From positions 1-64,000 of the forward strand of contig CAYPTB010000045.1 of assembly GCA_964413535.1 (NCBI GenBank): a stretch of 64,000 nucleotides of DNA. Direction: 5' to 3'. Under the pieces are notes generated by a model that saw only the letters and a program-made list of their open reading frames with translations, made no database searches and was not told where the DNA came from. Positions 25,758 to 38,579 of this stretch are shown here, in pieces. The translations under genes and the position numbers were made by a program. The first letter of the stretch is position 1. Each line of letters starts with the position of its first letter. Source of the DNA: CAYPTB01 sp964413535 (GTDB taxonomy: Bacteria > Planctomycetota > UBA1135 > GCA-002686595).

Positions 25758-26555
25758 TCAGAAGCTCAGGCCGGCGAAGATCGAGAAGCCTTCGACGTCG
25801 CCGTTGATCGCGCGCGCGCCGACGCGCACGGGAGCGTGCGGCGCCCAGTAGACGAACTCGGCGTAGATGCCCGCGTTGAAGGCTTCGAAGAAGAGGTCGT
25901 CGTCCGACTGGCTCGCCACGATGCTGTCGTCCACGCCGCCCCACAGGAAGCTCGAATAGATCCCGATCGCGGGTCGGAAGCCGTGGACGTCGACGCCGAT
26001 GCCGACCTGCAGCTCCTGCTCGAAGTAGGCGAGGTCGTCCTCCTCCCGGGGGGACGCCAGGAGCGTCGTCGGGTTCGAATCCCGGAACGTTCCCTCACCG
26101 GACACGATCGAGAGGTTGCCGCGGTAGGTCAGGATCACGCGCGAGTGGTCGTCGATCCGCTGGAGCGTGGGTTCGCCGGCGACGCCCGCTCCGATACCGA
26201 AGAGGTCGTCGACGTCGATGCTCGTCCCCGGATTCAGGTCGCTCTGGTCGTCGTCCTCGATCTCCTCGCCGAACACCTGGCCGAAGAAACGGAACTCCTC
26301 CACGCCGTAGCCGACGCGCACGCCGGCGCGCTTGCGTTCGACGTTCCCGGCCTCGTCGCCGAAGATGCGCTCGAGGTCGTCCTCGAACTCGATCTCGTCC
26401 AGCTCGAAGTCGTCGTAGAAGACCTCGGCGTGGAAGCGGTAGCGGTCCCAGGCGAAGGCATTCTCGAAGCCGTGGTCGTGGGGACCGCGTACGTACGGCC
26501 CCCGACAGCTCGCCGCCAAGCTCGCCAGCAACAGGAGTCCCATCGTTCCGCGCAT
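25758..26555 (-). CDS. Putative outer-membrane beta-barrel lipoprotein
   Basis: This 265-residue protein has a lipoprotein signal ending SLAASC at residue 17. The rest alternates short polar and hydrophobic stretches ending in an aromatic residue (FSIFAGLSF), as in small outer-membrane beta-barrels; the last residue is Phe, the usual barrel-insertion signal. Segments such as AGVRVGYGVEEFRFFGQVFG look like beta strands. No enzymatic motif is seen. It converges with the coiled-coil gene, with 22 bases between the stops. Confidence 0.7.
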   Translation of the reverse strand: MRGTMGLLLLASLAASCRGPYVRGPHDHGFENAFAWDRYRFHAEVFYDDFELDEIEFEDDLERIFGDEAGNVERKRAGVRVGYGVEEFRFFGQVFGEEIEDDDQSDLNPGTSIDVDDLFGIGAGVAGEPTLQRIDDHSRVILTYRGNLSIVSGEGTFRDSNPTTLLASPREEDDLAYFEQELQVGIGVDVHGFRPAIGIYSSFLWGGVDDSIVASQSDDDLFFEAFNAGIYAEFVYWAPHAPVRVGARAINGDVEGFSIFAGLSF

Positions 26556-26687
26556 GTCGTCCTTCGTCGTCCCCCGCTAGGCGCGTGGATCATAGAGGCC
26601 CGGGGCGCGCGCCGTAACCCCGGGCTCGTCACGAGCACGTCTCGCAGGCGATTCGAGCGACGCGTGAGCGCGAAGGACTGGGGTGCT

Positions 26688-27839
26688 TCAGTGCCCGGCG
26701 AGCTTCGCGAGCCACGCGCGGGCTTCGTCGGCACCCTCGCCCTCGTCCTCGAGCTCGAGGTAACGCGCGAAGCGTTCCCGGGCGCGTTCGCGGTCGTCCG
26801 CGTTTCCCCGCGTCGCAAAGGACTCACCCAGGCCGAAGATCGCCGCGCGGAAATCCGGATCGAGCTCGAGGGCGCTCGAGTGACTCGCGATCGCTCCCTC
26901 GACGTCGCCCAGGCCGAGCAGCGCGCGGGCGCGTCCCTCGTGCGAGCGCGGGTCGCGCGGCTCGAGCTCACGAGCGGCCTCGAACTCGGCGAGCGCCTCG
27001 GTCCAGCGCTCCTGACCGAGCACCAGGTAGCCCAAGCGGAAGCGAGCGCGGGCGTAGCTCGGATCCAGCGCGAGCGCGCGGCGGTGGAGCTCTTCCGCGC
27101 GCGCCCAGTCGCGCTCCTCCTCCGCGAGCCAGCCCTCCGCGAAGAGGCCGGTGCGCTCGTCCAACTCTGCGATCGCCAGGACCTCCGCGCGCGCGCGCTC
27201 GATCCCGCCGCCGAGCAACGCCGGGGCGATCAGGTGGAAGAGGATCCGCCCCAGGCGCGCCTCGACCAGCGTCGGGTCGAGCTCGATCGCGAGGTCGAGG
27301 AGCTCCTTGCTGCGCGTGCCGAGCGAGAGCTGCGCGAACGGGTTCTCCGAACGCGCGGCCTGGTGGCCGACGACTCGCGCGAGGGCGAACACGAACTCGG
27401 CGTTCTCCGGCTCCGAATCCGCCGCCAAGGCGAGCTGCATCTCCGCGCCTTCGAGCTCGCCCCCTTCCATGAGGAGCAGGCCGAGCCGGTGACGCGCCTC
27501 GCCGTGCTGCGGCCTCACGGCGAGCACTCCTTCGAGTAGCGCGCGCGCCTCGTCGCCGCGGCCGCCTTCGCGCAGCTCCTCCGCCCGCGCCAGGTCGACC
27601 TCCGGATCGACGTCCGTCGACCGCTCCGACGATCCCCCCGCCGCCTCCGGCCCGGACGCCAACGTCGCGCCCGGCGTTCCCTCGCGCAGCGCGCCGAACA
27701 GGAGCCAGCTCGAAACGCCGAGCACGACGAGCGCGAGCGCGAACCGCGCGCGCAAGGAGTCTCGCCGCAGGGTCGGTCGGGACATGTCGCCGAGGGACGC
27801 ACGCCGCTTCGAATCGGTTCCCGCCGAGTCGCGATTCAC
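26688..27839 (-). CDS. TPR protein with N-terminal membrane anchor
   Basis: This 383-residue protein has a membrane segment near residues 33-50 (FALALVVLGVSSWLLFGAL), a low-complexity linker and then repeated TPR units, such as GRGDEARALLEGVLAVRPQH and DWARAEELHRRALALDPSYA. The GTG at 27839 overlaps the stop of the sugar permease gene (GTGA), hinting at coupling; an ATG at codon 19 is a plausible alternative start. Its place after the transporter may be accidental. Confidence 0.78.
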   Translation of the reverse strand: MNRDSAGTDSKRRASLGDMSRPTLRRDSLRARFALALVVLGVSSWLLFGALREGTPGATLASGPEAAGGSSERSTDVDPEVDLARAEELREGGRGDEARALLEGVLAVRPQHGEARHRLGLLLMEGGELEGAEMQLALAADSEPENAEFVFALARVVGHQAARSENPFAQLSLGTRSKELLDLAIELDPTLVEARLGRILFHLIAPALLGGGIERARAEVLAIAELDERTGLFAEGWLAEEERDWARAEELHRRALALDPSYARARFRLGYLVLGQERWTEALAEFEAARELEPRDPRSHEGRARALLGLGDVEGAIASHSSALELDPDFRAAIFGLGESFATRGNADDRERARERFARYLELEDEGEGADEARAWLAKLAGH

Positions 27840-28777
27840 GCGCGCGACCTACGGAAGCGATCGAGGAAGGCGGCCAGGATCAGCACCACTCCGACGACGA
27901 TCTTCTGGCTGTAGTACTCGACGTGCATGAGGTTGAGGCCGTTGTTCAGGACGCCGATGACGAGCGCGCCGACCAGTGTGCCCCAGATCGAGCCGCGCCC
28001 GCCCATCAGGCTCGTACCGCCCACGACGACGGCCGCGATGGCGTCGAGCTCCATCAGGGCACCCACCTTGGGCGAACCGGTGGCGAGGCGCGCGTCCATG
28101 AGCACCCCCGCGAGACCCGCCAGCGTCCCGGAAAGCGCGTACACCAAGAGGAGCACGCGCTGCACGCGGATCCCGCACAACCGCGCGGCCTCGGGGTTGC
28201 CGCCCACGGCGTACACGTGCCGGCCGAACGCGGTGCGCGAAAGGCACAGCCAGGCCGCGGCGTACACCGCCAGCATCGCGAGCACCGGCCAGAGGCTCCC
28301 TCCGAAGTCCGCGAACGCGTCGGGCAAGCCCGTGATCGTCTGGCTCTCCGTGTAGTGCAGCGCGATCCCCTTCGCGATCGTGAGCATGGCGAGCGTGGCG
28401 ACGAAGGGCGGGATCTGCATCTTCGTCGTCACGAGACCGCTCGCGAGGCCGCACAGCGAACCCGCGCCGATTCCCACCGCACAGCCCGCGGCCACGCGCA
28501 CGGCCGGCGGCGCCCAATCGCCCGTCATCGCGTCCGCGCACAGCACGCCGGTCAAGGCCACCAGCGAGCCCACCGACAAGTCGATGCCGGCCGTCAGGAT
28601 CACGAAGGTCATGCCGGCGGCGAGGATTGCGACCGCGACGTTCTGGCGCAGGACGTTCCCGAGGTTGTCGACCGTCAGGAAGTACGGCGAGCGCGTCGCG
28701 AAGAACGCGAGCTCGAGCACGAGCCAGGCGAAGATGCCCCAGCGGCTCGCGAAGGCGAGGATGCGGCGACCCTTCAC
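27836..28777 (-). CDS. Ribose-type sugar ABC transporter permease
   Basis: This 313-residue permease belongs to the RbsC/BPD_transp_2 family. It has about eight to ten membrane segments and the conserved LTAGIDLSVGSLVALTGV, GLVTTKMQIPPFVATLAML, YAVGGNPEAARLCGI and GGTSLMGGRGSIWGTLVGA. It forms the inner-membrane channel for a sugar with the ATPase and binding protein next to it. The GTG at 28777 overlaps the ATPase stop (GTGA). The transported sugar cannot be told from sequence. Confidence 0.92.
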   Translation of the reverse strand: MKGRRILAFASRWGIFAWLVLELAFFATRSPYFLTVDNLGNVLRQNVAVAILAAGMTFVILTAGIDLSVGSLVALTGVLCADAMTGDWAPPAVRVAAGCAVGIGAGSLCGLASGLVTTKMQIPPFVATLAMLTIAKGIALHYTESQTITGLPDAFADFGGSLWPVLAMLAVYAAAWLCLSRTAFGRHVYAVGGNPEAARLCGIRVQRVLLLVYALSGTLAGLAGVLMDARLATGSPKVGALMELDAIAAVVVGGTSLMGGRGSIWGTLVGALVIGVLNNGLNLMHVEYYSQKIVVGVVLILAAFLDRFRRSRA

Positions 28778-30450
28778 GCCTCCCCTCCACGGACGCTCTC
28801 CGCCGCAAAGAGTGGCGTGTGCGGCGCGGGGCGCGTCGCGAGCTCCAGGATGCGCTCTTGTGACGCCTCCGCCGCGTCGAGCACACCGGTCGTGCGGCCC
28901 TCCCGCATGACGGCGATGCGATCGCACATGCCGAGCAGCTCTTCGAGCTCCGACGAGATCATGAGAACGGCGAGACCCTCGCTCACGAGGTCGCGCACGA
29001 TGCGGTAGATCTCCGCGCGCGCTCCCACGTCGACGCCGCGCGTCGGCTCGTCGAGTACGAGGACGCGCAGGGGCGCGAGCAGGCTCCGCGCGAGCAGCGC
29101 CTTCTGCTGGTTGCCGCCGGAGAGCGTGCGCATCGGCCGCTCGAGCCCGTGTTCGAAGCCAGGGTCGGGGAGCTCGACGAGATCCTCGGAGCCGGTCGGA
29201 TCCTCCTGCGCTTCACGGGAACGATCGTCCCTGCGAGAAGCGTCGTCGGACGCGCCCGTGCCCACGCGGAAACGCCCCGCGACCTCGTTGGACGCCTTGC
29301 GGAGCGCCGCTAGGTCGAGCAGGCCGCCGCGCCCGAAGCGCGCGAGGTGCGGCATCGCGATGTTCTCGTCCACGCCGAGCTCCGCGAAGATCCCGGCGAG
29401 CTTTCGGTCCTCCGAGAGGTACGCGACGCCGGCCGCGAGCGCTTCGAAGGGGTGAGCGAAGCGCACGACCTCGTCCGCGAGTCGGACTTCGCCGCCCGCG
29501 GCCTCGAGCGCGCCGAACAGCGCCAAGCCGACCGACGTCCGCCCCGCGCCGACGAGCCCCGCGAGCCCCAGGATCTCCCCGCGGCGCAGCTCGAACGACA
29601 CATCCGCGAAGTACGGCGGACAGGAGAGGCCGCGGACCGCGAGCACGTGAGCACCGGCCGCATGCTTGCGTGAACCCGACCCGGGTTCCGCTGCACCCAT
29701 CCCGCGCGTCGCGGCGCGCGGCGGGAACTCCTCCGCCAGATCGCGTCCGACCATCCAGCGGATGAGCTGGCGGCGGTCGACGTCCTTCACGGCCGCGGCG
29801 GCGACGGTCTTCCCGTCGCGCAGCACCGTGACGCGGTCGGCGAGCTCGAAGACCTCGTCCAGGCGGTGCGAGATGTAGACGATCGCGAGCCCGCGCGCGC
29901 GCAGCTCGCCGATCACCGCGAAGAGCCGCGCCGCCTCCGCACCGCTGAGCGCCGTCGACGGCTCGTCGAAGATCAGGGCCTTCGCGTCGAGCACGAGCGC
30001 GCGCGCGACCTCGACGAGCTGCTGCAGGCCGACGCCCAGCGACGCGGCCTTCATGCGCGGATCGCACGCGACTCCCAGGCGCGCGAGCAGCGCTTCGGCT
30101 TCCGCGCGCATCGCGCCACGCGCGAGCCAACCACGCCGCGTGCGCTCGCGCCCCAGGAACACGTTCTCCGCGACGTCGAGCTCGGGCACGAGCATCGTCT
30201 CCTGATAGATGATCCCGAGCCCGCGCGCGCGCGTCGCGACCGGATCGCCGAAGGGCAGCCGCTCGCCGTCGAGCTCGGCCGAGCCCGAGGTCGGCGCGAG
30301 CGCGCCGCCCAGGATCTTGACCAGCGTGCTCTTCCCGGCGCCGTTCTCGCCCACGAGTGCGTGCACCTCGCCCGCGCGCACCTCGAAGTCCACGCCGTCG
30401 AGGGCGAGCACGCCCGGGAAGCGCTTGGTGATGGCGTGCGCGTGGAGCAC
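28774..30450 (-). CDS. Ribose-type sugar ABC transporter ATPase, duplicated
   Basis: This 558-residue RbsA-like protein has two ATPase halves. The N-terminal half has Walker A GENGAGKST and Walker B ALIFDEPSTALSG, with SLGVGLQQLVEVARAL in the signature position. The C-terminal half has GLVGAGRTS, LSGGNQQKALLARSL and VLVLDEPTRGVDVGA, the usual asymmetric RbsA pattern. A charged insert of about 40 residues, rich in Asp, Arg and Glu, precedes the second signature, and a Gly/Ser linker joins the halves near residue 255. The GTG start at 30450 directly abuts the stop of the binding-protein gene. Confidence 0.92.
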   Translation of the reverse strand: MLHAHAITKRFPGVLALDGVDFEVRAGEVHALVGENGAGKSTLVKILGGALAPTSGSAELDGERLPFGDPVATRARGLGIIYQETMLVPELDVAENVFLGRERTRRGWLARGAMRAEAEALLARLGVACDPRMKAASLGVGLQQLVEVARALVLDAKALIFDEPSTALSGAEAARLFAVIGELRARGLAIVYISHRLDEVFELADRVTVLRDGKTVAAAAVKDVDRRQLIRWMVGRDLAEEFPPRAATRGMGAAEPGSGSRKHAAGAHVLAVRGLSCPPYFADVSFELRRGEILGLAGLVGAGRTSVGLALFGALEAAGGEVRLADEVVRFAHPFEALAAGVAYLSEDRKLAGIFAELGVDENIAMPHLARFGRGGLLDLAALRKASNEVAGRFRVGTGASDDASRRDDRSREAQEDPTGSEDLVELPDPGFEHGLERPMRTLSGGNQQKALLARSLLAPLRVLVLDEPTRGVDVGARAEIYRIVRDLVSEGLAVLMISSELEELLGMCDRIAVMREGRTTGVLDAAEASQERILELATRPAPHTPLFAAESVRGGEA

Positions 30451-31407
30451 TTACTCTCGCTCGCGCTCGTCGGCGCCCGTGAGCGCCGCGCGATCGACGA
30501 TCCCGACGTCGATCGGCACGACCTTCGGCACGCTCCGGCCGGCGAAGTGCTCCGCGATCACCTCGACCGTGCGGCGGCCGATCTCTCCGGGATACTGGAC
30601 GATGTCGGCCTTCAGCGGGCCGCCGGAGCGGATCGCCGCGCGCGCTTCCGGCTGCGCGTCGTAGCCGATGATCACCACGTCGCGGTCGCCGACCGCGCGC
30701 AGCGCGCCGAGCGCCGAGTCGTCGTTGATCGCGAAGATCCCGGCCAGGTCGGGATGGGCCTGCAGCATGGTCTCCGCGACGCCGTAGGCGCGGTCGCGAT
30801 CGCCGCCCGCGCTCGGCCGCCCGATGATCGTGAAGCCCTGGTGCTGCGCGAGCTCGTCGACGAAGCCCGCCACGCGGTCCTGCACCGACGTGACTTCGGG
30901 GTGGTCGATGACGAGCACCTTGCCCGAGTTCCCGCGCGCACCCACGAGCTCCGCCATGCGCTCCGCCGCGAGTCGCCCGCCCTGCACGTTGTCCGAAGCG
31001 ACGTGGCTCACCACCTCGCCACCCTGCGCCGCGATGTCGGCCGTGAACACCGGGATGCCTGCTTTGTTCGCGCGCCGCACCATCGGAGCGATCCCGCCCG
31101 AGTCGCACGGCGACACGACGATGGCGTCGACGTGCTGCGCGACGAAATCCTCGAGCTGCGCCGCCTGCCGCGCCGGATCGAACTCCGCCGAATGCACGAC
31201 GAGCTCGATCCCCGCCGCGTCGGCCGCTTCGCGCATCGCCCCCTCGAGCTCCTTGTAGAACTCGTGCTGCTGCGTGAGCAGCGACACGCCGACGATCTTC
31301 CCGCCGCCGGCCGATGGATCTCCCGCGCAACCCGCGAGCAGCGCGAGCGGAACGACGCATCGGAGGAACGCCCGGAGAACTCCCACGGGACATCGGGGAT
31401 CGTGCAT
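30451..31407 (-). CDS. Sugar-binding lipoprotein of a ribose-type ABC transporter
   Basis: This 318-residue periplasmic binding protein (RbsB/LacI-like fold) has a lipoprotein signal ending LALLAGC. Family features include VGVSLLTQQHEFYKELE, DAIVVSPCDSGGIAPMVRRA, GIPVFTADIAAQGG and GIFAINDDSALGALRA, all at ligand-contacting positions. It is the first gene of the transporter operon (binding protein, ATPase, permease). The ligand is probably a pentose, hexose or related molecule. Confidence 0.92.
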   Translation of the reverse strand: MHDPRCPVGVLRAFLRCVVPLALLAGCAGDPSAGGGKIVGVSLLTQQHEFYKELEGAMREAADAAGIELVVHSAEFDPARQAAQLEDFVAQHVDAIVVSPCDSGGIAPMVRRANKAGIPVFTADIAAQGGEVVSHVASDNVQGGRLAAERMAELVGARGNSGKVLVIDHPEVTSVQDRVAGFVDELAQHQGFTIIGRPSAGGDRDRAYGVAETMLQAHPDLAGIFAINDDSALGALRAVGDRDVVIIGYDAQPEARAAIRSGGPLKADIVQYPGEIGRRTVEVIAEHFAGRSVPKVVPIDVGIVDRAALTGADERERE

Positions 31408-31548
31408 CGGCGGATTCTAAGCGTGGGAGCCCGCCGGCGGATGGGAGACGCCTGGAGGGCACGTCGTGGAAGTGATCGACGACAACCGGCGCTCGTGCGT
31501 ATGCCCCGTGACTGCTTGGACCCATCTGGCCGAGCTAGGCTGGGACCC

Positions 31549-33228
31549 GTGTCGAGCCCAGAGCTTCGCCGCAGCGGTCGTTCCTTCACGCGCAAGACCT
31601 TGTCGCGGGTCGCCGCGTTCCTCCTGGGACTCTCGCTCGCAACGCTCGCGGCGGAAGCCATCGTGCGGGTGGAGTTCGGCTGGCCGCAGCCGGCCGAGAG
31701 TCTCGTGTTCGATCGCGAGCTCGGGCACCGCATGCGGTCCGGCACGGTGAGCGCGCGCGACGACCGCGGCGTGTTCGAGGACCACTCCAATGCGCACGGG
31801 TTCCGCAGTCGGCCGATGCCGAGCGGGCCGGGGGCTCCCTCCGATCCCCCGCGGCTCCTCGTGTTGGGCGATTCCTTCGTGCGCGCCTGGGAGATTCGCG
31901 ACGGGGAGCGCTTCTCCGAGCGCGCGGTCGAGTTCGTCGGCTCGAAGTGGGAGGCGCATCACGTGTGCGCCGACGATTGGGGCACCGCCCAGGAGCTCCT
32001 GGCGCTGCGCGAGTACGGTGCGCGTATCGCGCCGGAGCGCGTCGTCCTGACCTTGTTCCCCGGCAACGACCTGATCAACGTCGCCCGCGCGTTCGCGGGT
32101 CGGAGCCCGTTCAGCCCGTCCGACTGGGTGCGTCCCTACGTCGAAGAGGCTCCGGGGGGCGCGGAACGCGTGCGCTACGCGCAACCCGTGCGGGCCTTCC
32201 TTCGCCGGCGTTCGGCGCTCCTGGCGCAGCTCGAGACGCGCGCCCTACGCGCGGGCTGGCTCGCCGAGCTCGCGCGCGACGAGCCACGCGGCTCCGACGA
32301 TCCCTGGAAGTTGCACGAGTGCGTCCTCGTACCGCCGGAGCTCAACCCCGACGGCGCCTCCGACTGGGAGAGCGCCTGGTCCACGCTCGAGTTCCTGATC
32401 GCGGCGGTGCGCGACGAGTGCGACCGGCTCGGAGCGCGCCTCGTCGTGGTGGTCCTGCCGACGTTGTTCCAGGTCCAGACCTGCGGGCACGCGGCCTCCG
32501 CGCGTGCGGCGCGCCTGCTCGACGGCAAGCCCTGCTTCCTGGACGCGAGCGACTTCGAGTACCCCGAGCGGCGCCTGGCGGAGTTCTTCGCGCGCAGCGG
32601 CATCGAGGGGATCCAGACCCTCGATGCCTTGCGCGCAGCGGCTCGCGCGAGCGAGGACGGCGTGTACCTGATCGACGGTCACCTGAACGCGGAAGGGCAC
32701 GCGGCGGTGGGAGCGGAGCTCGCTCGCTGGCTGCGCGACGAGCCGACGTCCGCGCCCGTGCCGGCCTCGAGCGGCCCCGTCGATCTCTTGCCGCGCGGCG
32801 CGGAAGCCGTGACGTGGATCGACTTCGACGCAGGGCCGCAAGCTCGGTTCCTGCACCTTGGCCTGACCCCACGTTGGCCCTCCGGAAGTTTCGGCGCGAC
32901 GGAGCGCGTGCGCGTGGTGAAGGAAGCGACGGTCGCTTTCGTGGTGCGCGCCGATCGAAGACCGCTGGGGGTGCGCGGGTTCGCCGAAGCGGGCGGGAGC
33001 TTCCCGTGCACCGTCCGGCTGCACTGTCTCGGCGAGGAGCTCGGGAGCGCGGACATCGAGGGACCCGGTCCCTTCGAGTTGGTCTTCGAGAACCGTTACG
33101 CCCACCTCTTGGCGGGCGGCGATCCGAGCACCTGGCCCTACCTGGAGTTCCAGCTCCTCTTCCCGGTGAAGGACCGCCCGCCGATCGGCATCGCAGGAAT
33201 GGGCGTTCTCCCGGATCGCGCGCGCTGA
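31549..33228 (+). CDS. Membrane-anchored SGNH/GDSL hydrolase-like protein
   Basis: This 559-residue protein starts at GTG 31549 and has an N-terminal membrane segment (VAAFLLGLSLATLAAEAI). An SGNH domain follows: block I LLVLGDSFVRAWEI near residue 103, a GND-type block in LFPGNDLIN, and DGHLNAEGHAAVGAELA near residue 375, giving the Ser, Asn and His of the triad. Residues about 410-559 form a separate beta-rich domain of unknown role. It is divergent from the sugar transporter operon. Confidence 0.8.
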   Translation: MSSPELRRSGRSFTRKTLSRVAAFLLGLSLATLAAEAIVRVEFGWPQPAESLVFDRELGHRMRSGTVSARDDRGVFEDHSNAHGFRSRPMPSGPGAPSDPPRLLVLGDSFVRAWEIRDGERFSERAVEFVGSKWEAHHVCADDWGTAQELLALREYGARIAPERVVLTLFPGNDLINVARAFAGRSPFSPSDWVRPYVEEAPGGAERVRYAQPVRAFLRRRSALLAQLETRALRAGWLAELARDEPRGSDDPWKLHECVLVPPELNPDGASDWESAWSTLEFLIAAVRDECDRLGARLVVVVLPTLFQVQTCGHAASARAARLLDGKPCFLDASDFEYPERRLAEFFARSGIEGIQTLDALRAAARASEDGVYLIDGHLNAEGHAAVGAELARWLRDEPTSAPVPASSGPVDLLPRGAEAVTWIDFDAGPQARFLHLGLTPRWPSGSFGATERVRVVKEATVAFVVRADRRPLGVRGFAEAGGSFPCTVRLHCLGEELGSADIEGPGPFELVFENRYAHLLAGGDPSTWPYLEFQLLFPVKDRPPIGIAGMGVLPDRAR

Positions 33229-33305
33229 GCGCAGTCCAGCCGTTCCGAGCCTTCCTGAAGCCCGCGCCGGCGCGGCCGCTCTGCGCGACCATGCCTGAAG
33301 TGGGA

Positions 33306-36674
<3,369 letters not shown>

Positions 36675-36910
36675 GTTCAAGAGGGCGGGTGGAACGAGTT
36701 GCGAGGAGGGAAGAGGCTAGCCGCAGGCCGCAAGTCTGCCCAGGCCGCCGAGCTCGGCGCTCCCGCACTTCGCACGCGAGACTTACCCTGGCGCGACTTC
36801 GTCCGGCGAGCCGCGAAGCGCTCCTTCGAGGACATGGCTCCAGAAGCAGTGAGATCGCGCAGCCGAACAACTCGCTGAATGGCAAGGTCGCGAACCGGCC
36901 TGAAGCCCCC

Positions 36911-37516
36911 ATGACGAAGACAACCGCCGGACTCGCTGCTGTGTGGCTGCTTGCGGCCTCGTGCGCCCAGGACAGCTCGCACGCGCCGGTCGTGAATCCA
37001 ACCCAGACTGGCCCGAGCGCCTCTGGTTCCATCGATGATCAGCAGGTGCTCGAATGTGCCTTGGCCGACCTCGTGAGGTATTCGGGCAAGGACTGGCCCG
37101 GAGCGGAGCCCCTCTCAGTGGCGGCAGAGGCGGTCGATTGGTCCGTCACGGTCGACGAGGTTCTCTACCGACACGACGAGGAATCGTGGAGGGACCTTTC
37201 GTCAGCCGAAGAGACGGCTCTTGCGCAAGCGGCTGCCGATCTCGTCTCACGCACCACACTCGAAAAGGGCGGCGTTCGTTTTCAGAGCCAACATTCCCGC
37301 CTCAACGTAGGGGACACCGCGACGTCGCCTGAGCCTCGATACGGGGAGAGTCGTCCAATTCACCTGTGGCCCCCGGGGTTTACGGCCGACCGAAGGCTCG
37401 TGGTCGTGCGCATGTCGATCCCCACCGGCTGGCATCACGCGAACGCAACGTACGTTCTCGCAAGGCAGGGAACGGGCTGGACGATCCGGGTCAGGCAGTT
37501 CGTCCACTACTTTTAG
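36911..37516 (+). CDS. Hypothetical lipoprotein
   Basis: This 201-residue protein has a lipoprotein signal (TTAGLAAVWLLAASC). The mature part contains no motif I recognise; it has mixed alpha/beta character and ends in an aromatic stretch (RVRQFVHYF). Base composition is lower in GC than the flanking genes, as is the next 1.4 kb, which suggests a separately acquired patch. Confidence 0.68.
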   Translation: MTKTTAGLAAVWLLAASCAQDSSHAPVVNPTQTGPSASGSIDDQQVLECALADLVRYSGKDWPGAEPLSVAAEAVDWSVTVDEVLYRHDEESWRDLSSAEETALAQAAADLVSRTTLEKGGVRFQSQHSRLNVGDTATSPEPRYGESRPIHLWPPGFTADRRLVVVRMSIPTGWHHANATYVLARQGTGWTIRVRQFVHYF

Positions 37517-37593
37517 ACGAGTCCCGAGTCGTTGCATGCGCGCCGATCGACATCCGAGTCGGCTCGCGACAGGAGTGTTGGAGGGGCCCTAGC

Positions 37594-38169
37594 GTGTCGA
37601 GATATCGCGCCGTCGTCGGAGTGTCGGACCACTGCGGTTGGGCGGTGCTCGCGACTGTCACGGGCGACGGAACGCTCCTCGATCGCCGCCGCGTCGAGCT
37701 CGTCGACGAGGGCCTACCGAAGCTTCCACACCATCAAGAGGCGCAAGGATTCCCGTTGGAGGAAGCGTGGGCCCTGGTCGAGCGCGTGCGCGTTTCGGTG
37801 GAGCGCCACGCGAAGCTCGCTCTCGACGCGGTCGCGACCGCGGTGTCGTCGCGTATCCGCGGTATCGCGCTCCGCGAGTGCCCGCGGCTGCCCCCGACCG
37901 TCGCCGAGCGGATCGAGAACTACCGCGCCCAGAACGTTGCGGACACGGTGATGTACCGCATGGCGCTCGCCGGCGCGGCCGAGGAGCGTGGCTGGGCCGT
38001 CCACTGGTTCGACTCGAAGAAGGTACTCGGGGCGGCGCGCGAAGCACTGCACGTCGAGGATCTCGACGCACTCTTCCGCGACGTGAGGAAGTCCCTCGGG
38101 CCGCCTTGGAGCCAGGACCACAGGCTCGCCATGGCTGCTGCGATCGTCGCGGCCCAGACGCGCGAGTAG
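37594..38169 (+). CDS. Conserved hypothetical protein, possible RNase H-like fold
   Basis: This 191-residue protein starts at GTG 37594. It opens with YRAVVGVSDHCGWAVLATV and continues with LDRRRVELVDEGLPKLPHH, a combination I have seen in widespread uncharacterised proteins. An Asp followed by a strand and a later Asp (DHRLAMAAAIVAA) would fit an RNase H-like fold, but this is a guess. No signal or membrane segment is present. It precedes the ParDE module. Confidence 0.62.
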   Translation: MSRYRAVVGVSDHCGWAVLATVTGDGTLLDRRRVELVDEGLPKLPHHQEAQGFPLEEAWALVERVRVSVERHAKLALDAVATAVSSRIRGIALRECPRLPPTVAERIENYRAQNVADTVMYRMALAGAAEERGWAVHWFDSKKVLGAAREALHVEDLDALFRDVRKSLGPPWSQDHRLAMAAAIVAAQTRE

Positions 38170-38283
38170 GCGGCAATCATCGATGTCGTGTTGGGTGCCG
38201 AGGGACTCGCTCAGCTTTTCGTGCGAGGCCGTGCGAACTCAGCACCAAGCCCTTCAGTCCCCGATACCGGATCGGCGATGTAT

Positions 38284-38292
38284 TGTCAGACA
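38284..38292. promoter_or_regulatory. Small palindrome ahead of parD, candidate autoregulatory site
   Basis: TGTC-A-GACA lies 12 bases upstream of the parD start, overlapping an AT-rich TATTGT that could be a -10 element. ParD-type antitoxins bind short palindromes at their own promoter, so this is a plausible operator. The assignment rests on position and symmetry only. Confidence 0.35.
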
Positions 38293-38303
38293 TTGGTGCT
38301 TGC

Positions 38304-38579
38304 ATGAACGTCAACCTCACTCCCGAGCTGGAGGCACTCGTCCTGCGAAAGGTCGAATCGGGCCTCTACAACAACCAGAGCGAGGTCGTGCGTGAGGCTC
38401 TCCGGCTCCTTGCCGAGCAGGACCGTCTACGCGAGGCTCACCTCGAGAACCTCCGTGGAACGCTTGCCGAGGGCCTCTCCCAGGCCGATCGGGGCGAGCT
38501 TTTCGACGGCCCCGAAGTCGTTGCAAGGGTTCGGAAGACCTTGCGGGGGCGCAGGAAGCCTGACAAGAAAGGCGGGTGA
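38304..38579 (+). CDS. ParD family (ribbon-helix-helix) antitoxin
   Basis: This 91-residue protein begins NVNLTPELEALVLRKVESG and continues YNNQSEVVREALRLLAEQD, the ribbon-helix-helix DNA-binding motif of ParD antitoxins. The basic tail (RKTLRGRRKPDKKGG) would bind the toxin. The stop overlaps the GTG of the ParE frame (GTGA), the usual coupling for this pair. The toxin partner is interrupted, as described next, so this may now act only as a DNA-binding protein. Confidence 0.85.
   Translation: MNVNLTPELEALVLRKVESGLYNNQSEVVREALRLLAEQDRLREAHLENLRGTLAEGLSQADRGELFDGPEVVARVRKTLRGRRKPDKKGG

Noticed and set aside
26060..26090. GGGTTCGAATCCCGG, which looks like a tRNA T-arm
   Set aside because: No acceptor stem, D-arm or anticodon arm can be drawn around it, and it lies inside the coding sequence of the outer-membrane-like lipoprotein.
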